In this document: in pieces, positions 31,894-39,794 of the stretch | How the letters are laid out: each line of letters begins with the position of its first letter | Position numbering within the stretch: position 1 is the stretch's first letter | Source of the DNA: a virus | Direction: 5' to 3' (one strand) | IMG/VR virus record: IMGVR_UViG_3300030406_001002 | Coordinates: 1-42,849 of that record | DNA length: 42,849 nucleotides | Notes under the pieces: model-generated | Told to the model about the DNA's origin: nothing | What the model saw: only the letters and a program-made list of their open reading frames with translations | The model's database searches: none | Position numbers and translations under genes: made by a program

Positions 31894-33324
31894 TCACTCT
31901 TCAACTTGTACTGTTTCTTCTTTTTCCTTCTTCTCAGGTGGTTCCATCTCAATTAATCCTGCTACCTGTGTTGCTTCAACTTCTTCTTCAACGTCAAACT
32001 CATCAGGTAATACATTGCCCTCGGCCAACATCTTTAGCAAGCTTTCTTGGCTGATTGTATTTGCTGTATAAAGTTGAAGAACGCTATTGATCTCTTGAGG
32101 ATCTAAACGAGATGCTAAGAAGTCGCGATTAACATAAGAGCTGCCCGGTTCAACACCTAAATAATCAGCATGAAAACGCAAACTATTATCAATTAAATCT
32201 TGAACTTGCTGCGCGATATAAAGCATGGTGGCATCTGATTGACTTCTATCAATAGCCTTAGAAGTCGCCGTCTCAGCACTGAGCTTTTGGCCTAGTATTG
32301 CCGCTAGGCCCAATTCGTTAATCTGAGATGCTATCTCTTTAAGTCGTTCTTGTTGTGCTGAGAAGCTACTGCCGCCTGGTTCTATATATTCAATTCTTGC
32401 TTCGGCTGGCATCGCAAAAGCTTCTCCTGGGCCAGCACTAATTTCACTATCACTTGGAGGCATCCCAAAGATCGAGAGCATTGGAACAGCCGAGATATGC
32501 AAGATATTGTCGTAATCACTTTGTATTTGATAATGCTTCAAATTTAATTCAGCTATATCGCTCATCGGTGGCCTTGATTCCATATATCCAACCTTGTTTG
32601 CATACGCAACAGAAAAAGGAATGTAATCAAGTGATGTCGTTCCTTCTTCATGCAGTACCCAATCACTTTTCTCTTTATTCTTACGATGAATTTCAAACCC
32701 ACCTGGCGTTAATACCCTGATTTGTTGAACTTCTTTTACTCCATATAACCCATCTTCAACCAGCACTTGTTCAGCTAATCGAAGTTGTGTTAATTCATCT
32801 TTTCCATCTTTTTTTTCTGTTCTCCAACCAATGATGTCCCTTGGTGTGTAAGTAGTCCAATATGGACGGCCTTCACCTGTTTCTAAAGAGGGACTATCAA
32901 CAAGACAGCCAATATGGCCGTAGCGTAATAGCTTGCGCGTTAACTCATAGGTGAATATAGAAATGTCGTTTCCACTAAGGTCTATATCAAATAAATCTTC
33001 CCTTATAGCATCAGCAGTGTCATTTAACTGGACAGGCTTACGAGTTAACATCCCCGCTAACATCCTTTCAATTCGTATGAAGTAAGGAGATAAAACACTT
33101 CTTGCTAACCGAGCGTCATAACTTAAATCTGATTCGCGTTCTTCTTGTGGAAGATATTTTCGATGCTTACTTCTTATTTCATACGTTCCTTGAACAATCG
33201 TTTCTGGAAGGATCCAATGAGGTTCTTGATTCAACCATTGCTGGTTAGGATCAGACACCTTATTAACTTTTGCTTCCGCAATACCTCTATAAGTTCTATA
33301 TCCACTGTATGCACTGTAAGCCAC
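31894..33324 (-). CDS. Portal protein, DUF4055-like (476 aa)
   Basis: The protein has the profile of DUF4055-type portals: an N-terminal arm, the segment RLARSVLSPYFIRIERMLAG, a central TPRDIIGWRTEKKDGKDELT with alternating strands, a long helix (LKHYQIQSDYDNILHISAVP) and an acidic C-terminal tail. The last 50 residues are very Glu-rich (EVEATQVAGLIEMEPPEKKE). The portal ring is the DNA entry and exit channel and binds terminase. Position between TerL and MuF supports the assignment strongly. Confidence 0.85.
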   Translation of the reverse strand: MAYSAYSGYRTYRGIAEAKVNKVSDPNQQWLNQEPHWILPETIVQGTYEIRSKHRKYLPQEERESDLSYDARLARSVLSPYFIRIERMLAGMLTRKPVQLNDTADAIREDLFDIDLSGNDISIFTYELTRKLLRYGHIGCLVDSPSLETGEGRPYWTTYTPRDIIGWRTEKKDGKDELTQLRLAEQVLVEDGLYGVKEVQQIRVLTPGGFEIHRKNKEKSDWVLHEEGTTSLDYIPFSVAYANKVGYMESRPPMSDIAELNLKHYQIQSDYDNILHISAVPMLSIFGMPPSDSEISAGPGEAFAMPAEARIEYIEPGGSSFSAQQERLKEIASQINELGLAAILGQKLSAETATSKAIDRSQSDATMLYIAQQVQDLIDNSLRFHADYLGVEPGSSYVNRDFLASRLDPQEINSVLQLYTANTISQESLLKMLAEGNVLPDEFDVEEEVEATQVAGLIEMEPPEKKEKEETVQVEE

Positions 33325-33338
33325 GGCGTTAAACCTCT

Positions 33339-34700
33339 TTAATAGATTCTAATTCCTGTTCTGCTACCCGCACGAGCATACAGAATAGAGAACTCTCGAT
33401 ATACACAGTATCCTAATGCGTCATTCATGTGATCGAAACCATTAAGCTTATCTGGTTGTTGTGTTTTTTCATCCCACGATTGCAGCTCAAGGCACTCAAT
33501 CACACGTCGCACACGGGAGCTAACCTCCAAGCGTGATTCCCCTTTTGAGTTACAGAGAAGATTTTGCAAAGTCTGGACTCGATCTTTGATTGCGGGGTTC
33601 GAGCGCGGCGACATATTTTCAAACCCGTAAGATTGGAGTATGGATATATCTGTCCGAGAGGCATTTGCGTTGGTTGAGCGTTGCGAACCTGAAGCATCTG
33701 GAAATACCTGGATTTTACGATTGGGATAACGCCTTACGATTTCCTGTGCTAGTGCGTCAGTGTCGTGGGCTTTAACTATTTCATCTATTATGACGAGCTT
33801 ATTTCCGTCCCGCACACATACAACAGCGTTTGTATTATCTACGTTGAAATCAATGCCTATTTTTAATATTTCCTGACTGTAATCAGGCAAATTATCTTTA
33901 ACGTGAATATCTCTAGAGAACCGATCATAGACTTGTCCAGTGGTTAGGTTGACGAAGCACCCTTCAAGATAAGCTTTTATTAATTGTTCTGAGTAATTAG
34001 TTCGCAAAGAATCAATGAATCCGTCAGGTAAATAAGGATTATCCATTGTTCTTGCTCTTATCAATGCAGTATCTTCTGTTGCTTCTTTGTCGAACGTATG
34101 AAACGCCCAACCATAACCCTCTGGAGTTGTTGACGCATAGAACTGTTGATTATTACCTGATCTCAATCTTGCCAATGCCATATTCATGGCGTTAGTTGCT
34201 TCACCCATAGGGATCGTATCTGCCTCATCAAATCCAACCGCGCAGAGATTTTGGCCCCGCAAACGTTGATAAGTCAGGATCGTTCTAAGCAATATTTGAT
34301 GATTTCCTTCGGCAAAATGAAGCGTATATTCAGGTAACGGACTTGCCCTAAAAGTAAAAGGAATTTCCCACTGATCTAATAAATCATTAAGCGTTCTAAT
34401 AAGAATATCCCGAACCATCGGTGAAGTTGGTTCAAAAAGAGCTGAAACAAAACCAACATTATCGGCGGCAATCATGCAAGCTTTAGCAACTAAGCCATGT
34501 GTTTTTCCTGCTCCAAAACCACAAACAAGTCCAAGTTTTCTCGATTCAGTATTCAGGCAGAACTTCTCCTGGTGCGGTAAGAGTCCTTCAAGTATTCGAG
34601 CCTTTACTTCTTCTGCTGTTGGCAAACTATTAATAGAAGATTGATAAGCAAAAGCAGTAAGCGGCTCGTTATCACATATTCCGGCAATTAACGAAGTCAA
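33339..34700 (-). CDS. terL: Terminase large subunit (453 aa)
   Basis: Walker A is GFGAGKT at residues 61-67 and Walker B is AVGFDEAD at 154-161. The coupling motif YASTTPEG lies at 188-195. The RNase H-like nuclease domain has acidic residues in IGIDFNVDNT (Asp284), VFPDASG (Asp335) and GFDHMNDALGY (Asp423, Asp427). All ATPase and nuclease motifs are therefore intact. The enzyme packages DNA through the portal. Its ATG overlaps the small terminase stop by 4 nt. Confidence 0.93.
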   Translation of the reverse strand: MTSLIAGICDNEPLTAFAYQSSINSLPTAEEVKARILEGLLPHQEKFCLNTESRKLGLVCGFGAGKTHGLVAKACMIAADNVGFVSALFEPTSPMVRDILIRTLNDLLDQWEIPFTFRASPLPEYTLHFAEGNHQILLRTILTYQRLRGQNLCAVGFDEADTIPMGEATNAMNMALARLRSGNNQQFYASTTPEGYGWAFHTFDKEATEDTALIRARTMDNPYLPDGFIDSLRTNYSEQLIKAYLEGCFVNLTTGQVYDRFSRDIHVKDNLPDYSQEILKIGIDFNVDNTNAVVCVRDGNKLVIIDEIVKAHDTDALAQEIVRRYPNRKIQVFPDASGSQRSTNANASRTDISILQSYGFENMSPRSNPAIKDRVQTLQNLLCNSKGESRLEVSSRVRRVIECLELQSWDEKTQQPDKLNGFDHMNDALGYCVYREFSILYARAGSRTGIRIY

Positions 34701-35038
34701 CTTAATTCGAACCTCAATAACCGAGCTTGTAATTCCACTGCGCGTAAAGCAGCTTGATGATTACCACGTTTTGCAGACTGAGCTTCGTAATTTTGTAAAC
34801 GAGATAGAGCAGATAAAAGCCACTGTGGTCGCTCCAATTCAGCATCTAATTGTTGAAGCTTACGCGCTCTTGAAATGTACTCTTCTGATTGCCTTAATTT
34901 AACACCGTAATTTTCCGCGCAGTACTGCACCACCTGGGTTTTACTGTGGCCATTAATCAATAAGTTGTAGACAGAATTAACCCTGCAATCAATTTCCCTG
35001 TCTGTTGCTTTTTTAGCCATAGGCAAAATATAACTCAT
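34697..35038 (-). CDS. terS: Terminase small subunit-like protein (113 aa)
   Basis: The protein (MAKKATDREIDCRVNSVYNL, after a short leader) has a helix-turn-helix DNA-binding look (NGHSKTQVVQYCAENYGVKL) followed by long helices (SEEYISRARKLQQLDAELER) that would form an oligomerisation domain. It directly precedes TerL, as expected for a pac-recognising subunit. Two starts are possible. The ATG at 35038 overlaps the previous stop (ATGA) and is favoured; the ATG at 35020 would remove six residues. Confidence 0.75.
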   Translation of the reverse strand: MSYILPMAKKATDREIDCRVNSVYNLLINGHSKTQVVQYCAENYGVKLRQSEEYISRARKLQQLDAELERPQWLLSALSRLQNYEAQSAKRGNHQAALRAVELQARLLRFELS

Positions 35039-35253
35039 TCATTGGACAAAGGCTTAAGGTCGGCTTGTTCTGCTGCGTTGAGTATGTCTGCAACTTTAAC
35101 AAGATATTGCATCAAACCAGCAACAACTTTGGGATCTAAACGCTCTTGTTCTTCAAGGGCATTATCCAAGATTGCATCCGCGACATATTCAGATTGAGCG
35201 AGCAACATAATGAGGCGATCAACAACGGGTTGATTCTTTTTTGAGACGTGCAT
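35035..35253 (-). CDS. Hypothetical helical protein before terS (72 aa)
   Basis: The sequence (MHVSKKNQPVVDRLIMLLAQ) and the following residues are almost all helical, with repeated amphipathic segments (ADAILDNALEEQERLDPKVV; GLMQYLVKVADILNAAEQAD). It has no Cys and no membrane segment. It is the first gene after the presumed origin and is coupled to terS by a 4-nt overlap, so it may aid DNA recognition or packaging. No family is recognised. Confidence 0.65.
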   Translation of the reverse strand: MHVSKKNQPVVDRLIMLLAQSEYVADAILDNALEEQERLDPKVVAGLMQYLVKVADILNAAEQADLKPLSNE

Positions 35254-35277
35254 GAGACAGAAATGAGATTAGATAGT

Positions 35278-35507
35278 GTTCCCACGTTCCTAGTGTGTAC
35301 CACCTTCCTTACAAACTTACCTGAGCTATATATATACCCTATATATCCCTATCTCTATATTTATATATAAAAACATAGGAACATAGGGAACATATAGTAA
35401 GAAGATAGATGGCTAGGGATTTTTGAGCGTTCCCACCCGTAGGAACAGAGGAGGGAACAGGAGGGAACTTACAACTTTTGCAAGTTCCAAACCCACTTAG
35501 GTGTTCC
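35278..35507. other. Putative replication origin: GGAAC/GTTCC iteron cluster around an AT-rich tract
   Basis: Ten copies of GTTCC or GGAAC (often GGGAAC) lie in 230 bp, where about 0.5 would be expected by chance. Starts are 35278, 35286, 35378, 35387, 35429, 35442, 35454, 35464, 35484 and 35503. Between 35325 and 35376 lies a strongly AT-rich stretch of TATATA and similar steps, which could unwind easily. The site sits between the primase-helicase gene and the packaging genes and has no gene of its own. It may also hold the promoter of the late operon. A plain regulatory cluster is the alternative. Confidence 0.5.
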
Positions 35508-37508
35508 CTCAACTCTTTTTTTCTTTCTCTCATACTTCAAACTTTTGAGAATAGATGAGACGGTCATGGTGTCGGATTTTGTTTGACGTTCCACTGGTTT
35601 TTCGATTGCTTCGGTAAGTAGTTTTTCAATGGTTATATCGGTACTTTGATTAACAGGATTATTCAACCATTGGTTGATAACGGTTAGCCAAGGCGAGTCA
35701 ACCATGTAACCTAAATTCTCTTTTTCGATCTGATTTTCCTGTTCAAAGGTTAGGAAATGTGACTCTTTATTTTTCCAAGCTTGAACGGCTGCGGCCCATA
35801 TTGCATCACGTTCTAACTGGAGTGAATCAAGATCAATGGATGTAGCGGTGCAAGGAATAACATGAAAACGTCTGTTGCCAGTGTCATCAAATAACAAACC
35901 TGATTCTTTATTAGAGGAACCAACGATAATGCCAGAACGAGGCCATTCTTCTACCGCTTTACCGTAAGGAACCCGTAAGAAATCGGTAGCACGAGATAAA
36001 AAAGATTTAATATGACCAGCGTGTTTTCTAGATGTGATCGAATCTAATTCGGCCCATTCCATTCCCCATGATCTGTGCAAAGTCAAGATCGAATCTTTTG
36101 AAGAGATGTCATCAAGAGCGTCCGAGAAAAAGGGGCCAAAGAGCGTTTGCCAAAAGGAAGATTTTTTTATCCCCTGCTTCCCCTGAAGAACAGTTGCAGA
36201 ATCATGTTTACAGCCAGGAAGATAAACTCTCCTTACGGCGTTTATCAGAGTTACCTTAAGCATTGCATCGTAGATTGTTGGTTCATCAATAGATGCGTCT
36301 TGCGGTCTGAGATATGTTGTTGCTAATCGGTCAATATATGTAGGTTCAACTTCAGAAGAAACGTGATCTAAATAAAGTTTGACGGGATTATATTTGTTTT
36401 CATGTGCAACTTTGAGAAGGCAATCTATCGCCATTTGCTTTTCGACTTTGTAACCAAGTTCGGCGAGCGTCAAATAAAACAGCTCGATATTTTTTATTAC
36501 TTCACCATCCATTTCGATTGAATGTGAAAAGGTATTGAAGCGAATCTCTTGTTTTGACTTTCGTAGGAATGAAATTAATTCTTGTGATGTGAGCTGTTCA
36601 AGTTTTGAAGGGATCGGAGTTGTTTGCTCTGTTTGAGCAGGAACAACAGAATCAGGAAAAACGCGAGGAGGCGGAGTCCAACCATCTTCTTTAGCAAATT
36701 TTTGAAGTGTACCGAGCGAGATCCCAGAGCGTTTAAAAGAATCCCATTTCTTTGCACATTCTCCTGGTTTATATTTGCTGTTCTTACTTGAAAGTTCTTC
36801 CCAATCTCCGAGAAGTGAATCACCTGCGGAGTGAGCCGCCATTCCAATTTTCAACCATTGGTCGTAGTCATCTATTCGGCTTGGGTTGATGGATTGGAGA
36901 AGAGAACGGGCTTTATCGATGTCTGAGTTAAAAACTTCAACGGGTGCAGTTTTGTTTTTCTTCTTAGGTTCCATCATCTTTTTGATAATGGCTAAAGGAG
37001 CTTCTGCTATTTCAAGATCATCAGGCGAGCGTCCATCCATCCAACGGTATCCATCAGTTGTTGGATGTTTACCAGAGACAATTGATTGCGCTCCATCCCA
37101 CCTGAGTTCGATCTGTTCAACGGAGCCATCAGAATCTTTAACGCCTGTTTGAAATTTGCGTGTTTTTATTTTCGACCAATATTTTTCTGGGATTTTGTAG
37201 ATGAGTTGAAAACGACCAACACGGCCAGAAGTGACCATCCAAGAAGGAGGTAAAGAGCCGACAGAAAATCCCCACTCGGTGAGGACTTCTGAAGCGGATT
37301 GACCATCGTGATCTAAGAAGAGAAGACCGCCGCTAGGAGTACCACAGCAAACACCAATACCAGTTGACCTACCTGCTGTAATTTCTTTAAATAGTTGTGA
37401 ACGGGTTAAAGGATTTTTCTGCCAATCATTTTGATAGGGTCTTTTATTTTGAACGGCGACAAACCGCCATTCCTTCGGCAAGCGAAGAATTTCATCTTTA
37501 ATTGACAT
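35469..37508 (-). CDS. Primase-polymerase/VirE-type helicase (679 aa)
   Basis: The N-terminal domain has the prim-pol pattern, with TGIGVCCGTPSGG (49-61) followed by LLFLDHDG carrying the catalytic Asp pair (66, 68). Residues 214-256 (YDQWLKIGMAAHSAG through YKPGECAKKW) resemble the PriCT domain. Residues 430-560 are a VirE/D5-like ATPase: Walker A GKQGIKKS at 443-450, acidic GMEWAELD at 482-489, and arginine-containing TGNRRFHVI at 543-551. One protein could thus prime and unwind DNA at the nearby candidate origin. No DNA polymerase gene is visible elsewhere. Confidence 0.88.
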   Translation of the reverse strand: MSIKDEILRLPKEWRFVAVQNKRPYQNDWQKNPLTRSQLFKEITAGRSTGIGVCCGTPSGGLLFLDHDGQSASEVLTEWGFSVGSLPPSWMVTSGRVGRFQLIYKIPEKYWSKIKTRKFQTGVKDSDGSVEQIELRWDGAQSIVSGKHPTTDGYRWMDGRSPDDLEIAEAPLAIIKKMMEPKKKNKTAPVEVFNSDIDKARSLLQSINPSRIDDYDQWLKIGMAAHSAGDSLLGDWEELSSKNSKYKPGECAKKWDSFKRSGISLGTLQKFAKEDGWTPPPRVFPDSVVPAQTEQTTPIPSKLEQLTSQELISFLRKSKQEIRFNTFSHSIEMDGEVIKNIELFYLTLAELGYKVEKQMAIDCLLKVAHENKYNPVKLYLDHVSSEVEPTYIDRLATTYLRPQDASIDEPTIYDAMLKVTLINAVRRVYLPGCKHDSATVLQGKQGIKKSSFWQTLFGPFFSDALDDISSKDSILTLHRSWGMEWAELDSITSRKHAGHIKSFLSRATDFLRVPYGKAVEEWPRSGIIVGSSNKESGLLFDDTGNRRFHVIPCTATSIDLDSLQLERDAIWAAAVQAWKNKESHFLTFEQENQIEKENLGYMVDSPWLTVINQWLNNPVNQSTDITIEKLLTEAIEKPVERQTKSDTMTVSSILKSLKYERKKKRVEGTPKWVWNLQKL

Positions 37509-37512
37509 TGGA

Positions 37513-37689
37513 TTATCTAGTTAACTGAGATTCGTAAGCGTCAAGCTGCTTTTTAGTCATTGCATGACGGATAATTGTTCTGATGAAACCAGCTCTAGAA
37601 AGTTCAGGCGGTTTATTTTCGTCTAACCATTTAATTTGTTCTTTCGTTAGCTGAGTGTTGATTGTCTTCAGTTCGATGTCTAAGTCCAC
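37513..37689 (-). CDS. Ribbon-helix-helix regulator (58 aa), GTG start
   Basis: The 58-residue frame (VDLDIELKTINTQLTKEQIK) shows the ribbon-helix-helix order: a polar beta strand, a helix (TKEQIKWLDEN), a turn, and a second helix (LSRAGFIRTIIRHAMTKKQ). That is the fold of CopG/Arc/MetJ-type repressors. No ATG exists in the frame and the GTG at 37689 is the best start. The stop is 4 bases before the primase ATG, so the two are one operon. The gene starts next to the nested inverted repeats at 37691-37740 and probably controls both directions. Confidence 0.7.
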   Translation of the reverse strand: MDLDIELKTINTQLTKEQIKWLDENKPPELSRAGFIRTIIRHAMTKKQLDAYESQLTR

Positions 37690-37690
37690 T

Positions 37691-37740
37691 GGGGTTGCTT
37701 TGGTAGTAGATATGTGTAAGATACCACTAAATCCAACCCC
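37691..37740. promoter_or_regulatory. Divergent control region with nested inverted repeats
   Basis: GGGGTTG (37691-37697) is repeated inverted as CAACCCC (37734-37740). TGGTA (37701-37705) and TACCA (37722-37726) lie inside. The 55-bp gap separates the ribbon-helix-helix gene (minus) from the helicase gene (plus), so this is where a repressor and two opposed promoters should act. A TAAGAT hexamer at 37717-37722 could be a plus-strand -10 element. Confidence 0.5.
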
Positions 37741-37744
37741 GTCA

Positions 37745-39037
37745 ATGATTCAACTCAGAGAGTATCAAAAAGAGGCAGCCGATAAGTTGTATTGGTTACT
37801 CGCACGAAAACAGTTTGCTTATCTTATGGGTGAGGTAAGGACTGGCAAAACCTTGACCGCTTTAAGTTTGATCGAACGGTTAGGCATCCAACGGTGTTTA
37901 TTAGTGACAAAGAAAAAAGCAATCCCAAGCATTGAAAAAGATGCCAAAGCTTTAGGACTGCAAGATAAAGTTTTAATTATTAATTATGAACGGTTGCCCA
38001 AAGTGGCGTGGACATTTTGGCAGTTATTGATTGTTGATGAAGCACACTCCATTGGTGCGTATCCAAAACCAAGTGGAAGATGGAAGAACTTAAGACAGAT
38101 GAGTTATGAAAAGGTGCTCTTAATGAGCGGTACGGCATCACCAGAATCTTATTCACAGCTCTACCACCAGATGACATTGCACCGTCCAGTCTGGGCGCAG
38201 TACAAAAATTTTTACGAGTGGGCTAAAAAAGGTTATGTCGATATTGGTCAGAAATATGTTGGAACAGGTCAAACAGTTAACGATTACTCCAACGCTAATA
38301 AAGAATTAATTTTGAAAGATATTGATCCGTATGTTGTACGGATGACTCAAGAAGATGCAGGGTTTGAGACGAAGATTGATGAAGCTGTCCGATATGTAGA
38401 GATGAACGAAACAACGTATGGATTAGCTCAAGATATTATTGATGATGGAATATCTACTCTTGAAGGTCAAACTATTCTTGCCGATACGGGAGCAAAGAAA
38501 CTAAGCAAATTAAAACAGCTTTACTGTGGAACGGTTATTCCAGAAGAAAGCGGTAAGGGAATTATTTTTGATCGGTCAAAAGCTGAGTACATCAAGCAAC
38601 GATATGGAAACCATAAGCTTGCAATTATGTACTGCTATGAAGCAGAACGAAAAATGCTCTATGAAGCGTTTCCTAATGCAACCGATAGTCCAGAAGAATT
38701 TAATGCAAACAAGGATGCTGTTTTTATTGGGCAGGTAAGAGCCAGCCGTGAGGGAGTGAATTTAAGTAGTGCAACGTATCTTGTTTTTCTGGGCGTTGAC
38801 TTTGCAGCACTCTCGTACCTCCAAGCAAGAGATCGAGCGAGCTTCCTGGGGCGTGACACCCCGCCTAGAATTAGATATATATTTGCGGCCAATGGAATTG
38901 AAAGTCGAGTTTATCGAACAGTCAGAAAGAAAGAAAATTTCACGATCAGTCATTACAACAAGGTCCGAGGCGAATTATCAAGCGAAGCTGGTGAAAAAAT
39001 ACGAGAAAGACGGTTACGAGGTGATCAAGCTGCTTAA
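37745..39037 (+). CDS. DEAH-box SF2 helicase (430 aa)
   Basis: The start is the ATG at 37745 (MIQLREYQKEAADKLYWLLA); an upstream TTG at 37655 would add 30 residues and is unlikely. It has the Q-motif-like LREYQ, Walker A GEVRTGKT (29-36), DEAH (98-101), the SGTAS motif (128-132), and a second helicase domain with REGVNLSSATYLVFL and ARDRASFLGR, where an arginine finger is expected. This is the phage SNF2/Rad54-like helicase type often linked to a VRR-NUC gene. Its last 146 nt also encode the start of the nuclease. Confidence 0.88.
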   Translation: MIQLREYQKEAADKLYWLLARKQFAYLMGEVRTGKTLTALSLIERLGIQRCLLVTKKKAIPSIEKDAKALGLQDKVLIINYERLPKVAWTFWQLLIVDEAHSIGAYPKPSGRWKNLRQMSYEKVLLMSGTASPESYSQLYHQMTLHRPVWAQYKNFYEWAKKGYVDIGQKYVGTGQTVNDYSNANKELILKDIDPYVVRMTQEDAGFETKIDEAVRYVEMNETTYGLAQDIIDDGISTLEGQTILADTGAKKLSKLKQLYCGTVIPEESGKGIIFDRSKAEYIKQRYGNHKLAIMYCYEAERKMLYEAFPNATDSPEEFNANKDAVFIGQVRASREGVNLSSATYLVFLGVDFAALSYLQARDRASFLGRDTPPRIRYIFAANGIESRVYRTVRKKENFTISHYNKVRGELSSEAGEKIRERRLRGDQAA

Positions 39038-39203
39038 GACAAATAAAAATGGTTATCCTGATCTGCTATTGCTTAAACCGAATGAAGTGCGATTTGTAGA
39101 GGTGAAGGCACTAAAGGGACGGTTAAGTAAGATTCAGGAATATCGAATAAAAGATCTACGCTCTAAAGGCTTTCCCGTTGAAGTTGTCAGATCGCCTGAT
39201 TAA
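38892..39203 (+). CDS. VRR-NUC domain nuclease (103 aa)
   Basis: Key residues are Glu26 (SEANYQ), the GYPD motif with Asp57, and EVK at 70-72 (RFVEVKALKGRLSKIQ with Gln82). This is the PD-(D/E)XK VRR-NUC core, which cleaves branched or flap DNA. I use the ATG at 38892 because the essential Glu26 lies before any later start. This start means 146 nt overlap with the helicase gene in another frame. The stop is followed by two hairpins. It likely acts with the helicase in recombination or DNA repair. Confidence 0.82.
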   Translation: MELKVEFIEQSERKKISRSVITTRSEANYQAKLVKKYEKDGYEVIKLLKTNKNGYPDLLLLKPNEVRFVEVKALKGRLSKIQEYRIKDLRSKGFPVEVVRSPD

Positions 39204-39216
39204 GTTAATATTTTGA

Positions 39217-39256
39217 TACATGGGAAAGGAAGAAGTCCCCATCACCCTCCCATGTA
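39217..39256 (+). other. Hairpin after the nuclease gene
   Basis: TACATGGGA (39217-39225) and TCCCATGTA (39248-39256) form a 9-bp perfect stem with a 22-nt loop. No T tract follows, so it may protect the 3' end or work with the terminator just downstream. Confidence 0.55.
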
Positions 39257-39267
39257 CTAGAGAGAAG

Positions 39268-39296
39268 TAAGGGTGGCTGGCGGCTGCCCTTATTTC
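39268..39296 (+). terminator. Intrinsic terminator of the helicase-nuclease operon
   Basis: TAAGGG (39268-39273) pairs with CCCTTA (39287-39292), with further G-C and G-U pairs inward. The arm is followed by TTTC. It ends the helicase-nuclease transcript about 65 bases past the stop. Confidence 0.7.
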
Positions 39297-39479
39297 ATGC
39301 TCGCAATTATTCTATCGACCAGAACGGTTTTTTTCACGTGGCTTTGAGTACCTGCTAACGGTTGTAACTGTCTATTAGAGAGTTGCATGAGACCAGCCCT
39401 GAAACCTTGAAGACCAACAGGGCTGCGATAAACGAAGGGAGAGCCAAGCCAATCAAGGAATTGTTTCATTTCGTAAAGA
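39297..39479 (+). other. Intergenic stretch upstream of promoter P1
   Basis: No convincing gene lies here. A 7-bp inverted repeat CAGCCCT (39394-39400) and AGGGCTG (39419-39425) encloses an 18-nt loop without a T run. A TTG-initiated frame from 39383 runs into the structured RNA and is not credible as a gene. The function of this spacer is unclear. Confidence 0.5.
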
Positions 39480-39511
39480 GGGATGTACAGGGGTGTATAG
39501 CCATGTATATA
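39480..39511 (+). promoter_or_regulatory. Early promoter P1 (repeat-based)
   Basis: -35 TGTACA (39484-39489) and -10 TATATA (39506-39511) are 16 bp apart. The spacer is GGGGTGTATAGCCATG. The sequence is made of 10-bp units GGGATGTACA, GGGGTGTATA and GCCATGTATA. Transcription should start near 39518, at the 5' end of the structured leader. Confidence 0.75.
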
Positions 39512-39517
39512 ATAAAA

Positions 39518-39785
39518 GAGTATCAGGCGGAACTGAGGGAGAAATCCTCAGAAAGCTCCTGGGGATCCAGGTAGAACTGGGTAAATCCTGCGGCAAGAGA
39601 GCCGCGTATTCTCCCGCTAAAAACGGGCAGGGGCATGGGCCGCAATCCATCGCTATTTAAACCTGATACGCGAAGGGGTTCCAAGTTCTACCGCATCCTG
39701 GCAACTGGTAGTGAAGCCCTACCCGTGATCTGGTAGCTCCAGCACGAACCAAAATCAGGATCGCAACCTGAATTAAATCCAACCC
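39518..39785 (+). ncRNA. Structured leader RNA with possible pseudoknot
   Basis: This ~265-nt stretch is GC-rich against an AT-rich genome and has no gene. Local stems: CTGAGG/CCTCAG (39533-39538/39546-39551), CCTGG/CCAGG, GCGGC/GCCGC and CCCG/CGGG. The last two are enclosed by CCTG (39587-39590) and CAGG (39628-39631), forming a multi-branch junction. Long-range pairs: GTATCAGG (39520-39527) with CCTGATAC (39662-39669), and GGTAGAACT (39570-39578) with AGTTCTACC (39684-39692). The first pair crosses the second, so a pseudoknot is predicted. It starts at P1 and ends just before a 59-residue membrane-protein gene. It could be a cis-acting sensor or a free RNA. I know no family that fits. Confidence 0.6.
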
Positions 39786-39794
39786 CATTTTGAT

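Noticed and set aside
35339-35533. Minus-strand frame overlapping the primase end
   Set aside because: It runs through the AT-rich repeat cluster and lacks any protein-like pattern, so it is probably a shadow.
39383-39574. TTG-initiated plus-strand frame of 63 codons
   Set aside because: It runs through promoter P1 and into the structured leader, has no ATG and no family pattern, and is better explained as chance.
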